Assembly: GCA_963575745.1 (NCBI GenBank)
Contig: CAUYUJ010000669.1
Location: forward strand, 732,501-796,500
DNA: 64,000 bases
Direction of reading: 5' to 3'
Source: Prorocentrum cordatum
Taxonomy: Eukaryota; Sar; Dinophyceae; Prorocentrales; Prorocentraceae
Part shown: positions 30,620 through 40,733 of the stretch, piece by piece
Position numbering within the stretch: position 1 is the first letter of the stretch
How the letters are laid out: each line of letters starts with the position of its first letter
Translations under genes and position numbers: made by a program
The notes under the pieces: generated by a model
Told to the model about the DNA's origin: nothing
What the model saw: the letters and a program-made list of their open reading frames with translations, nothing else
Database searches by the model: none

Positions 30620-31000
30620 AGGGTGGTCTATGCGGTATGTTTGATTTTCGCCACGTTGCCGCCTGCACCGCTTCGTGGGCGCCCCACAGGTGTTCGCCAC
30701 ATTGCCGCCTCTTGGGCGCCTCGTGGGTGCCCCGCGCTTGGGGGGTATGCCACCCGTGCCGCCTCGTGGCCGCCTGGTGAGCGCGCCGTGATCTGAGCTT
30801 ACACGACATAGCTGTCACCACACACAGCGGCCACCACATAGCTTACACCGCATAGCTTACGTCACATAGCTTGCAGTCCGCATTGTTCGCTTCGATTGCT
30901 TACGCCAGCATCACAGCGTGCACGTCCATAGTTCAAAACACGTAGCTCACACGACATGGCTATCACCGCATAGCTTACACCCCATACTTTGCACCTCCTC
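30620..31000 (+). repeat. Dispersed repeat T, copy 1
   Basis: A GCC-rich half (GTTGCCGCCT, CGTGGGCGCCCC) followed by short repeats of CACATAGCTTACACC. The same two halves, in the same order, are found reverse-complemented at 54,150-54,560. Confidence 0.55.
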
Positions 31001-31189
31001 AGTGCATTAGTGCACGGTTTGGTGTCCACGCTGGCTAACATGTTTCAACGTCTTGATAAGTTACGCCTTAAGTCCGACGTGGGGTGCGTTGCCGCCTGAA
31101 TATTCCAGATCATTCGCGCTTCGCGCATCCCCATCAGCCCATCCAGTGACGGTGCCCAGGGGAGCTGCCATTTTATCGGGTGAGCGTGG
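31001..31189. other. Unique sequence, nothing recognised
   Basis: Short mixed-composition spacer between repeat T and the CTCTTGGGG minisatellite. Confidence 0.3.
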
Positions 31190-31565
31190 CATCACCTGGA
31201 GAGCTCGGGGAGCTTCCTGGGCCAGAGGCTTGTTGGATGCCTTTCGGGGTCATTTGGGGTGTCTCTCGGGGTCTTTTGGAGGCCTCGTACGGCCTCTCGG
31301 GGACCTGCTAGCTCTTCGGGGCCCCTTAGATCGCCTTTGGGGCCTCTTGGAGGGTTGGCACGTCTTTGAAGCGATTTGGCGGTCTTTAGAGTCTCTTGGG
31401 AAGTATTGGGTGCCCCTCTGGGGCCTCTTGGGTCCTCTTGGAGGCAGCTTTGGGGCCTCTTAGGCGCCTCTTGGGGGACTCTTGGGCGCCTCGTGGGGCC
31501 CTCCAGGAGCTCTCTTGGGACCGTTTCGGGCAGTCTTGGGGCTATATTGGAGGCGATCGATCAAG
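31190..31565 (+). repeat. Degenerate GGCCTCTTGGGG minisatellite
   Basis: Variants of GGGGCCTCTTGGG spaced 12-20 bp. The same motif fills 50,100-50,220 and 50,830-51,210, on both sides of the XPC-binding exon. It looks like intronic repeat of one family. Confidence 0.8.
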
Positions 31566-32589
31566 GAAGGGGGGGGGCTTAATTTACAGTGTCCCCGCAG
31601 GCAGGAGGCCAACCTGTGCCCAAAGCCTCAGGAACATCACTGACTTCTTGGGCCCTCTGACACCGGGGTATCGTTCACTGGGGCCACGTGCGATCAGCTC
31701 GTGAATCCGCAGTCCTGCCCCGCTGCGCGCTGGCCGCGCGGCGCCGTGCCGCGCGCCGCGCTGTGCCGCGCACTCCGCCCTGCCTGTGTGCAAAGTTTCA
31801 TGTAGCTTTCTGAACGCTACGGTCGCAATGCGCGGCCGTATTTACTCGAGCAACGATTTGCCAATACGAGTCGTTACTGCGGCAGTCGAGGCATCCGGCC
31901 TCGTCCAATGCGCCCTGTCAGGGAAAACCGTGTGCCCTATCTCTTGCATCCCTCATTCAATTCCATGCCTCATTACATTCCGTATGCGTTTGCCTTTATT
32001 TCTCACACAGCACATGCCCCGCAAATGTGTTGTACAATTACAATTGCCCACAATTGCCCCCACATGCATGCACTTCGCACGCGCTTGGCATATATCCCGT
32101 GCGTGCCCCCGATCGCTTCTTGCGCACGCTGGGGGGTCCAGGAGACTCCCCCCGCGGCCTCGCGGATACAAAGGGCCCGCGTGAGATGATGATGTAAGGA
32201 AACGGTATTTTGTTTTTGGGCCCTCCAGGCATTGGAAGTCCTTCCCGGGAGCATTGCAGACACGACGAACATCAACAAACCCAAACATAGACGAACATCA
32301 ACAACCCCAAACTTACACCACATATGCACTACGCATGACCCACGCATATCCCGTACATGCCCAACGCATACCTCCACACTTTTTTTCCGTCGGCGGCTAG
32401 GCAGAGCCATTGCGCTGGCGACAGGGCACGAAACGCAAATTTAGCCGCCATGCAGGAGGAGGGGGGAGCAGGCGCCAGTTGGCGGCGGGACGGAGGAGGA
32501 AACGGGCCCGCTCAGAGCAGGGCCGGGCGCGCGGCGGGGGTGGGGACCAGCGACGGTGGGCGGGCGGCTGGGGGGTAAAGCCGTCAAGG
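31566..32589. other. Unique sequence, no gene recognised
   Basis: Includes a CCGCGCTG-rich stretch (31,715-31,775) and an AC-rich stretch (32,255-32,380). Open frames lack recognisable motifs. It ends in a candidate acceptor GTCAAGGCAG. Confidence 0.35.
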
Positions 32590-32759
32590 CAGGCTGCGTG
32601 GCAGTTGGCCGTGGCAGGGGCCAGTGCCCAGCTGTGGCTGGTGACGACGGCGATTGCGGAAAGGAACCGCGGTCGGGCGGGCGCCGAGGACGCGCGTGAC
32701 CCGAGTAAGCAGCCGGACCAGCGAGCGGCCGAGGCGGTGCAGTGCGAAACCACCTCCAG
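32590..32759 (+). CDS. Candidate internal exon, unidentified protein
   Basis: Acceptor AAGGCAG before 32,590 and a strong donor CCTCCAG then GTGAGG at 32,759/32,760. The open frame reads AAWQLAVAGASAQLWLVTTA, then IAERNRGRAGAEDARDPSKQ and PDQRAAEAVQCETTSR. The first 20 residues are hydrophobic enough for a membrane segment or buried helix; the rest is charged. I do not recognise the family. The frame stays open upstream through a basic, Gly/Arg-rich stretch to 32,410, so the true exon start could be earlier. Downstream is repeat DNA, so any following exon is beyond 33,700 or absent. Confidence 0.4.
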
Positions 32760-33019
32760 GTGAGGGGTCGGCCGGAAATCCAGGCAAGGCGGGAGCGGGG
32801 GCGGGGGCGGGGCGCGGGCTGAGCCCAGGGCCCTGGGGCGAGGGGGAGGCGCGGCCGGAGGGCCGGTGGGCAGGCCCGCCGCAAGGGCGAGAGCCGCTTG
32901 TCGGCAACAGAGGCCCCGTCAGGGCCGGTGGGGGCCCTCGTTGGGGAGGGGTTACTATCATGAACTGGCCCCTCAGGGGCCTGGGAGAAACTGCTGTCAT
33001 TAAGTGGGTCTTCGCCGTC

Positions 33020-33690
33020 GGCGGCGGTGGGGGGGCGCCGAACTGGTGCACTGTCCGCAGAGGCGGGGGCAGCCCTCCCTGCGCGCGAGGCAGCGCCCTG
33101 GGGAGGGCACTGCTCGGCGCACGGAGGGCGCTGTTCGTACCTGCTCGTATCGTCGTCGTCCTCCCTTCTTTCCCTCCCTGCCGTCCGCAGCCTCGGGGGG
33201 ACACAGAACTGGTGTGCTTACTGTCAGTAGTGTGGGGGGTCGCCCTCCCTGCAGCCAGGGCGGTCCCCTGGGGAGAGCGCTGCTCGGCGCACGGATGGCA
33301 GGCTGAGGCCTGTGGGAGGCGCAGTCCGTTCCTGATTGTATTGTATCGTCGTCGTCCTCCTCCCTTCCCTCCCTTCTGCCCTGCTGCCTGCAGCCTCGGG
33401 GGGACGCCGAACTGGTGTACTGTCGGTAGCGTTGGGGGTCGCCCTCCCTGCAGCCAAGGCGGCACCGTGGGGAGGGTACTGCTCGTCGCACGGAGGGCAA
33501 GCTGGAACCTGTGGGAGGCGCTGTCCGACCCTTCCCGTGCCGTCGTCGACCCTCCGCAGCCTCGGGGGGACACCGAACTGGTGTGTTGCTGGCAGCGATG
33601 GGGGAAGCCCTCCCTGCAGCCGAAGGGGTGCCCTGGGGAAGGCACCTCTCGGCGCACGGAGGGCGAGCGTCACCCTCCAGGGGTAGGCTC
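33020..33690 (+). repeat. Tandem repeat of 165-200 bp
   Basis: Four units, each with CCGAACTGGTG (or CAGAACTGGTG), CGCCCTCCCTGCAGCC, CTGGGGAGGGCAC and CTCGGCGCACGGAGGGC. Start points are near 33,038, 33,205, 33,406 and 33,573. Each unit has a pyrimidine tract ending in CCGCAG, which could mimic splice acceptors. Confidence 0.8.
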
Positions 33691-34194
33691 TCTCCTCCGT
33701 CTCCGTCTTGCGGGTGGGTCTCCTGCGGGTCGTATCCACGGTCGTCTTCATTGGCAGGGCCTCGCAGGGGCGCCACGGCAGGCACGGGGGAGATCTGGCC
33801 GCTGGGCCCGGCTGTCTGACAGGGAGCCCCGTCGACTACATTCTGGGACGAGGTGTTGGTGTCGTGTGAAAGTCGGCCTGTGCCGGATCCCCCGGAGAGT
33901 GTGGCAGCCCCCAGGCCGTTAACACTCGGGGGGAGAGGCTGGCCCCCCCCCCCAGACTCCGACTTTCTTCACACCCCACATGCTCGTCGGGGTCTCTAGT
34001 GGGGGGGTCCTTGGGGTCCTTCCCATCGGGGTCAATGGCTAGGCTGGGCACGGGCGGGCGGCGCAGGCGGCCGCGGGGGCCGGGCGGCGGCGGCGCGGAG
34101 ACGGGGCACCTTGCGTCGGGCGCCCCCTTGAGTGCCGGAGACCCCGAGGAGGGGCCCGCTAGCGGTTTGAGCCAGGGGGCTACGGTTACAGACG
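33691..34194. other. GC-rich unique sequence, no gene recognised
   Basis: Two GT-rich G-run segments and a poly-C at 33,944. No repeat or exon could be assigned. Confidence 0.3.
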
Positions 34195-34525
34195 CATACC
34201 GCCGCACGCACACGCACACACGCACACACGCACCCACGCACGCACGCACACACGCACACACGCGCACACGCACACACGCACGCGCTCGCACACCACAAGA
34301 ACACGAGCACACGCACACATGCACGCGCTCGCACACGCACACGCACACACGCACACACGCACACACGCACACACGCACACGCGCACGCGCACACGCACAC
34401 ACGCACACACGCACGCGCTCGCACACGCACACGCGCACGCAAACGCGCACGCACATGCACACGCACACGCGCACACGCGCATACGCGCACACGCGCACAC
34501 GCACACGCACAAACACAGCACATGC
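34195..34525. repeat. (CACACG)n field
   Basis: Hexanucleotide CGCACA/CACACG with ACACGCG variants; the complement-type counterpart of the TG/GTGC tract at 19,655. Repeat translations are artefacts. Confidence 0.95.
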
Positions 34526-34819
34526 ACCACGCAATGACCACGCTCGGTTGTTTATCTGAAACGCGCAACGCGTTATCTCGCGGGCCAAACGCAATTTTCG
34601 GTTCGCCTGGGTCTCTGCGTTCTCTATGAGCGCTTGCCTCGTGCTTCCGCGGCTTGCTTCAGCACTGCGTGCTGGTGTCCGACGTGCCCCCTGCGCCACC
34701 ACAGCGAAGAGTTACATTGGGCAGTGCAGCGGCTGTGCCTGCGCTGTGATGTCTCTGGAGCCGAATTGCTTTTGAAGCTCACACAGAGCTTAACGGTTCC
34801 GCGCGGGCAAAATCAAACC
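34526..34819. other. Unique sequence, nothing recognised
   Basis: AT-richer than its surroundings; it leads into inverted anchor A. Confidence 0.3.
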
Positions 34820-34875
34820 CTAGCGAAGGACCCAACCATGTGCAGTTGTGGGTACCGCAATTGTGAACATCTTCT
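34820..34875 (-). repeat. Anchor A, inverted copy
   Basis: Plus strand reads TAGCGAAGGACCCAACCATG, TGCAGTTGTGGGTACCGCAA, TTGTGAA: the reverse complement of anchor A. It stands at the start of the inverted array, as expected if the whole module is flipped. Confidence 0.8.
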
Positions 34876-36050
34876 TCGGTGAAACTCCCTATGGGGCCAC
34901 GAAGCGCTGCACTGGGTGGGGGGGAACGCTGTTCTGGGTGAGTGGTGTGTCAAGTAAGGTTTCCGGGACGCATGCGGACGGTCCCACTGGGGGCTTCGGT
35001 GGAGCTCCCTATGGGGCCACGAAACGCTGTATTGGGTAAGTGAAAATGCCAAATTGGGCTTCCGGGACGCATGCGGACGGTCCCACTGGAGGCTTCGGTG
35101 GAACTCCCTATGGGGCCACGAAACGCTGTACTGGGTGAGTGAAGATGCCAGATTGGGTTTCAGGGACGCATGCTGACGGTCCCACTGGAGGCTTCGGTTG
35201 AACTCCCTAAGGGGCCACGAAACGTTGTATTGGGTGGGTAAAAATGCCACGTTGGGTTTTCGGGACGCATGCGGACGGTGGCACTGGAGCCTTCAGTGGA
35301 GTTCCCTACGGGGCCACGAACTTCTGGACTGGGTGAGTGAAAATGCCACACTGGGTGTTTCGGGACGCTTGCGGACGGTCCCACTGGGGCCTTCGGTGGA
35401 GCTCCCTGTGGGACCACGAAGCGCTGCATTGGGTGGGTGAAAATGCCACAATGGGTGTGCGGGACGCATGCGGACGGTGGCACTGGGGCCTTCGGTGGAG
35501 CTCCCTGTGGGGCCACGAGACGTTGTAATGGGTGGGTGAAAATGCCAAATTGTGTGTTTCAGGACGCACTCGGACGGTCCCACTGGGGGCTTCGGTGGAG
35601 CTCCCCATGGGGCCACGAAACGCTGTACTGAGTGGGGATGACGCATGTGGACGGTGGCACTGGGGCCTTCGGTGGAGCTCCCTATGGGGCCACGAAACGC
35701 TGTACTGAGTGGGGGGGGATGCATGTGGACGGTGGCACTGGGGCCTTCGGTGGAGCTCCCTAAGGGGCCACGAAACGCTGTACTGAGTGGGGAGGACGCA
35801 TGTGGACGGTGGCACTGGGGCCTGCGGTGGAGCTCCCTATGGGGCCACGAAACGCTGTACTGAGTGGAGGGGGGGACGCATGTGGACGGTGGCACTGGGG
35901 CCTTCGGTGGAGCTCCCTATGGGGCCACGAAGCGCTGTACTGGGTGGAGGGGGGGACGCATGTGGACGGTGGCACGGGGGCCTTCGGTGGAGCTTCCTAT
36001 GGGGCCACGAAGCGCTGTACTGGGTGGGGGGGACGCATGTGGACGGTGGA
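34876..36050 (-). repeat. Minisatellite array 5, inverted, 99-bp then 77-bp monomers
   Basis: The reverse complement of the array 3 type: GGTGGAGCTCCCTATGGGGC, CACGAAACGCTGTACTGGG, GGGACGCATGCGGACGGT. The first units (to about 35,620) are 99 bp; from 35,617 on, the period is 77-78 bp because a 22-bp filler (GTGAAAATGCCA and following) is missing. About 14 units. Confidence 0.95.
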
Positions 36051-36094
36051 GAGGAGGAGGGGGCACAGGAGGAGAGGAGGAGAGGAACGCGGGG

Positions 36095-36146
36095 ACCGTC
36101 TCTTCAAAACGAGGACCCAACACCACAGCATGGTTGGGAACAACTT
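36095..36146 (-). repeat. Anchor B, inverted copy 2
   Basis: Reads CCGTCTCTTCAAAACGAGGA, CCCAACACCACAGCATGGTT, GGGAACAACTT, after a GGAGGAGAGGAGG tract. It completes the inverted B-tract-array-A module of 34,820-36,146. Confidence 0.85.
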
Positions 36147-36342
36147 CCCCGCAGGGGAGGGCGGGCTTTGCGCGCGCCTTTTTGGGGTAGGTCCTCACTA
36201 GATAAACGCTGGCTGCAAGCTCCTCCATTTCTTTTCTCCTGTTCCCCCTGCTCCCTCTTGCCTTGCCTCCTCATCCTCTTCCCTTTATCTTCCTTTGTCC
36301 TCCCTCTCTCGTTTCTCTTCTCCCCATGGCCTCTCACCCCAG
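36147..36342. other. Pyrimidine-rich leader
   Basis: 36,220-36,340 is CTCC/TTCC-rich and ends CTCTCACCCCAG, a good 3' splice site for the exon that follows. Confidence 0.4.
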
Positions 36343-36417
36343 GAGGCTGGAGGAGCTTGGCGAGCAGCTGCAGGCAACCTCTCTAGAGTTGAGACGCAGC
36401 GAGGACGCGACCAAGGG
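36343..36417 (+). CDS. Candidate coiled-coil mini-exon 1
   Basis: 75 bp between a pyrimidine-tract acceptor (ACCCCAG) and GGGTAACT (GT at 36,418). The frame from 36,344 reads RLEELGEQLQATSLELRRSE then DATKG. The heptad-like spacing of Leu (L2, L5, L9, L14, L16) suggests a coiled coil. The family cannot be named. Exons with similar charge and helix character lie at 36,804 and 38,744, so a single plus-strand gene with microsatellite-filled introns is possible, but the exon phases I tried do not join cleanly. Confidence 0.4.
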
Positions 36418-36429
36418 GTAACTGGACGC

Positions 36430-36780
36430 CGGCTGTCGGGGAGGATGCGGAGGAGGAGGAGGAGGAGTGGAGGAAAATGATGAAGTGTGAAGGAGAAAAC
36501 ATGGGGAGGAGGAGGAGAAGGAGGATGAGCAGCATAAGGAATCGGAGCAGGAGCAGGAGGAGGAGGAGGAGAAGAAAAAGGAGGAGGAGGACAGAGAAAG
36601 GAGAAGGGGAAATGAGGGGGAGAAGGGAGTGGAAAGGAGGAGCAGGATGAGGAAGACGATGATAGAGGAGGAGGAGAAGGAGGAGGAGGAGGAGGAGGAG
36701 GAGGAGGGGGAATGAGAGGGGGAGGAAAAGGGGAAGGAGGAGGAGGAACATAAGGAATAGGAGGAAGAGGGGGATCGCGT
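36430..36780. repeat. (GGA)n purine tract
   Basis: Imperfect GGA/GAA repeats over 300 bp, a probable intron filler between mini-exons 1 and 2. Confidence 0.9.
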
Positions 36781-36803
36781 TGTGCCCCCCCCTTCCCCCG
36801 CAG

Positions 36804-36880
36804 CCCCCAGAGGAGCACAAGGACCGCGCGCTGGCCGACTTGGGGGAGGCGCGCAGGCGCCAGCAGGAGGCGCGTCGGCG
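36804..36880 (+). CDS. Candidate coiled-coil mini-exon 2
   Basis: Acceptor CTTCCCCCGCAG just before 36,804 and a GT at 36,881. The frame reads PPEEHKDRALADLGEARRRQ then QEARRR: highly charged, helical and Arg-rich. The acceptor could also be the next AG (36,809-36,810). It shares the style of the 36,343 exon. It may be one exon of a long coiled-coil protein; identity unknown. Confidence 0.4.
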
Positions 36881-36959
36881 GTGGCCGGAGCGAGGGATGA
36901 GGCGGGGGAGAGGGGAGGGTGGAGGAGGAATGGACAGAAATCGGATGGCGGTCGTGGTG

Positions 36960-37620
36960 GTGTTGAGGATGAGGATGAGGATGAGAGCGAGGGTGAGGAT
37001 GAGGAGAAAGAGGAGGAGGAGGAGCAGGACTATGCTGATGGTGACGATGATGATAGCGATGACGATGATGAGGATTAGGATGAGGACGAGGGTGATGATG
37101 CTGATGCTTGATGATGCCGATGATGGTGATGATGTTGTTGCTGATGATGGCGATTATAATGATGCTGTTGGCGCGGAGGAAGAAGATGAGGATGAACATG
37201 ATGAGGATGACGATCATGATGATGAATCTGAGGATACTGACGACGCCGATGGTGATACTGACGATGTTGATGATGTTGCTGGATTTTTTGGGTGATGCTG
37301 ATGCTGCTCATGATGATGATGATGCTGATGATGATGACGATGATAATGATGATGACTATGATGGTGATGGTGATGGTGATGATGATGGTGCGGATGATGA
37401 TGCTGATATTGATGACGATGCCGATGGTGATGATGACGATACTGATGATGTTATGGCCGTCGATGACGATGCTGATGATCACGATGGTGATGGCGATGAT
37501 GCGGATGATTCTGCTGAATATGGCATTGTCTATGTATAGGAATGAGGATTATGCTGCTCACGTTTATGCTGATGCTGCTGATGATGCTGATGATGATGAC
37601 GGTGGTGGTGATGCTGATTG
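36960..37620. repeat. (GAT)n/(GAC)n field
   Basis: Degenerate GATGAT with GGTGAT and GACGAT variants, over 600 bp. Confidence 0.92.
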
Positions 37621-37799
37621 TGTTTATGATTGAGAGTGCGTTTGTGACGGTGCTGGTGATGCTGATGCAGAAGGTGGTGATGTTCATAGTCATTGTGGTG
37701 GTGGTGACGGGCTGATGGTCATGGTAAGGATTGTGCTGGTGATTGGGTTGACGAGGATGGTATTCGGATTTTAGGTTGCCCTCGCGCGCACCCGCGCCG
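37621..37799. other. Diverged edge of the GAT field
   Basis: GGTGATG-type words fade into unique sequence; no gene. Confidence 0.4.
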
Positions 37800-38170
37800 T
37801 GGCACGAGTTCCAGATAGTGATGATGATAATGGCGGGAATGGTGAGGGTACGGAGGATTATGATGGTGGTTTTGGCGATATTGGCGGTGATGATGGTGAT
37901 GTTGCTGCTTATGATGATGATCAAGAGGATGAGGATGAGGATGAGGACGATCATGATCATGATCATGATCATGATCATGATCATGATGATGATGATGCTG
38001 ATGATGATGATGGTGATGATGATGATGATGATGTTGATGATGATGATGATGTTGATGTTGATGTTGATGATGATCATGATCATGATCATGATCATGACGA
38101 TGCTGATGAGGATGATGATAATCATGATGGTGATGATGGTGATGGTGATGGTGAGGAGAAGGATCAGGAG
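37800..38170. repeat. (GAT)n field with (GATCAT)n blocks
   Basis: GATGAT interrupted by pure runs of the palindromic hexamer GATCAT at about 37,948-37,987 and 38,070-38,096. Confidence 0.95.
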
Positions 38171-38505
38171 GAGGAGGATGAGGAACATGTTGCTTGAGAT
38201 GCTGCGGGGGATGAGCAAGACGATACTGACAATGGTGATGTTGATGGAGTAGTGAACGAGGGAAGGAGGAGTGGTGAACGAGGATGTAGAGCGGGAGGGG
38301 GGTTGGGGGAGCGGGGAGGAGGGACGGGGGGCAGGAAGGATCGAGATTTTGACTGGGTTTGTCCCGCTCAGGCCTCCGGGGGGCGCCCTCGTGGCCACGG
38401 CTGGGTTCGCCTTGATGTCTTGGCCAGCAGCCACTCCAGGACAGGAGGGGGAGGGATAAGGGAGGATAGGGTGGACGGCGGACGGAGGAGGAGGAAGGCT
38501 GGGGA
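38171..38505. other. Unique sequence, no gene recognised
   Basis: 38,340-38,430 has a weak resemblance to 49,230-49,290 (GGCTGGGTTCGCCTTGATGT against GGCTGGATTCGCTTCGAAAT). Otherwise nothing. Confidence 0.3.
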
Positions 38506-38690
38506 GGAACGAGGATGAGGAGGAGGAGGAGGAAGAGGAGGATGAGGAACGAGGAGGAGGAGGAGGAGGAAGAGTGGCGAGGAGGAGCGAGGAGGAGGAG
38601 AAGGAGGAGGATGAGGAGGAGCAGGAGGAGGGAGCGGAGGAACGAGGAGGAGGGGGAGGGGGGGGAGAAGGAGGAGGAAGGAACAACGAA
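38506..38690. repeat. (GGA)n purine tract
   Basis: GGAGGA with GAAC and GCGA interruptions. Confidence 0.9.
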
Positions 38691-38743
38691 CAACACGAGA
38701 CGAGGAGGGCTGGTAAGAGCCGGGCGCCGCGCCGCGCTGGGAG

Positions 38744-38850
38744 GCCAGCTCCCGGGCGCTCGACCTGGAGAGGGCCCTCGAGCGCTGCCAGCGGGAGGGC
38801 GAGGAGAAGGCGCGCGCCTGCGCCGCCCGACCGCCTCCAGGGAGCCCGCC
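38744..38850 (+). CDS. Candidate coiled-coil mini-exon 3
   Basis: After GCTGGGAG the frame reads ASSRALDLERALERCQREGE then EKARACAARPPPG. Leu, Ala and Arg spacing is helix-like. A GT donor is not obvious at the end (CCGCCTCCAGGG), so a non-canonical donor or a different border is possible. Resembles the exons at 36,343 and 36,804 in composition. Confidence 0.35.
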
Positions 38851-38889
38851 TTCGATCCGCCCTCGGCATCGTCTAACCTCTAACCTGGA

Positions 38890-39130
38890 GCAGTGGGTCT
38901 GGCGCGGATGGGTCGGCGGCGAGAGGTGCAGCTGTTCACCAAGTGTGTACTGCTGCGCGCACGAGTGCGCAGCTGTTGCACGGGGGGCGCGAGCCGTTGC
39001 ACGGGCGGCAACGGTTGCACATGCCAAAGATGCACAAGCGCATCCACGCGCACTTATTGCATCCAGCGCTCAAGCTGTTGCATCCAGGCGCCAACTATTT
39101 CGCGTACTATTGCACCTCTCCCCGCAGACC
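38890..39130. repeat. Degenerate CTGTTGCAC minisatellite
   Basis: GCTGTTGCAC, GCCGTTGCACG, ACGGTTGCACA, GCTGTTGCATC recur every 18-30 bp between 38,970 and 39,085. No gene. Confidence 0.6.
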
Positions 39131-39487
39131 CACTTGCGCCAGACCCACAGTTCTCTGGCTTAAATGACCGATCCCCATTCCCACAGGACCATGAATTCTC
39201 AGTCCCACCAGCCCCCAGCCCACCCCCCCAGGCGGGGACGGGTCCCGCGAAATCAGCACGACGAGCCACAACAAAACGTCATTGCTTCCTCTTGGGGGCG
39301 CGCCACTGCCACGACGGTCATGCTTCGGCGCATTTGCGGCCAAACCAGTACGGGGCGTGCCGACGTGACTTGCCAGCATGCCAGCAGAATGTCGAGCACA
39401 TCACACAGCAGCGCACGCACGACACAGACGAGCAGCGCGCGGCGGCTCGAGGTGCCAAGGCCCGGGGGTGACCCGATCCGCCCGCGT
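39131..39487. other. Unique sequence, nothing recognised
   Basis: Two TTCTC(T/A)GGCTT-like blocks and no coding signal that could be assigned. Confidence 0.3.
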
Positions 39488-39665
39488 GCGCCAGGGCGAG
39501 GGCTCTCTGCCTCGGCGTTGCGTCATTCATTAGCCCTGGCATCGCTCGGATGTGTGATTTCTTGTCGGCGAGGACCATCGAGGAGCATCCAGGGCCGTCT
39601 TGCGGCAGAACGCACGAGGCCGAAACATGCACGGGAATGGACGTCCGAGCGATGGCAAGTAGTCC
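39488..39665 (+). repeat. Dispersed repeat R, copy 2
   Basis: ATGCACGGGAATGGACGTCC, GAGCGATGG and GAGGAGCATCCAGGGCC match 19,018-19,200 in order and orientation. Confidence 0.65.
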
Positions 39666-40733
39666 GGGATGAAATTTCTGGGAGGTTGAACTCAGAATCG
39701 GCGCTGTTTGATCAGTGGTCGAAAACCTGCCCAATCCCGCACATCCCCGCGCAATTTCGCTAAATTCCGTTTAGTCCGGCCTCATCCGGCTGTTTCCTGA
39801 GCTTAGTCAGGCTTAATCCGGCTTAGTGGCCCCCTCAATCGAGCTGAATAGCCCTTGTTCGTTCTGACGAAGATCCCCCAGGAGTTGCTTCCTGACCTAG
39901 TGCGCGTCACGCAGAGCCGCCCGCGTCTCGCTCCGCCTCTCTGACGGCAGTGACGTGGGGAGCCGTACCTGCCAACCACGGCGAATTTTCTGCTGCAGCC
40001 CTCACTGTCTGCCTCTCGCGCGGTGCGGCTTGGGTCACATTCGGGGCAACGCTGGCACGAGGACCGAGGGCAACCCTGGTCTCGGAGGCGTGCCCTTCTG
40101 TTCTTCGCCCGTGGGCCCCCCAAGCTTGCGACGTGTGGGTCAGGCGGCCAGCGGAGCTGAGGCCATACAAGTGGGGACGGGGCTCAAACTATGCTCACGA
40201 TCGATTCGGTTCGACATCGATGCTGGCCAGCCCGGTTCGACTCGATTCTGACAATCTGCCATCCGATATTGCCTGATGCTTGCCAGACGTCGTTTCGGTA
40301 AAGGCGTCGGAGGCCGTGGGGGCTTCCGTGGGAATCCTGGGGGCACTTGGGCCCAGGGACACTTCTTGCAACACCCGATAGTTGTGCATCTTTGCTCGGC
40401 CGGCCCGATTCGACTTGGACTCCATGACGACGCAACACGATCCGACGCACGTTCTGCCCGACCCGATTTCCCGATTCGATGCTGAATGATCCTCACGTCG
40501 GGCTGTGTGATATTCAATCCTGCAGATTTTCCTCCGTTTCGGCCTTTGTGGGCCGTGTTCGTGTATTTTACCCCTCGTATTCGGCGCACGCTTTTTTTTG
40601 AACGGTAGGTCCGCCGGGGTTCTGGGAGGTCTTTCGGTCCGTCTGGGTCTTCCCCCCGCTCTTCTCTTGCCTGCCCTCCTCCTTCCTTTCGAGGGAAGTG
40701 GATCGGTGAGGATATCGCCGCGTCGCAGCATTC
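39666..40733. other. Unique sequence, no gene recognised
   Basis: 39,760-39,830 has short TCCGGCTTAGT-type repeats. 40,195-40,260 and 40,400-40,480 are rich in CGATTCGA/GATTCG words, as is 47,110-47,480. No exon could be supported. Confidence 0.35.

Noticed and set aside
34185-34559. His/Thr-rich protein on the plus strand
   Set aside because: It is the translation of the CACACG hexamer repeat.
36343-36880. Joining mini-exons 1 and 2 into one confirmed transcript
   Set aside because: With the borders chosen, the codon phases do not match; they are left as separate candidates.
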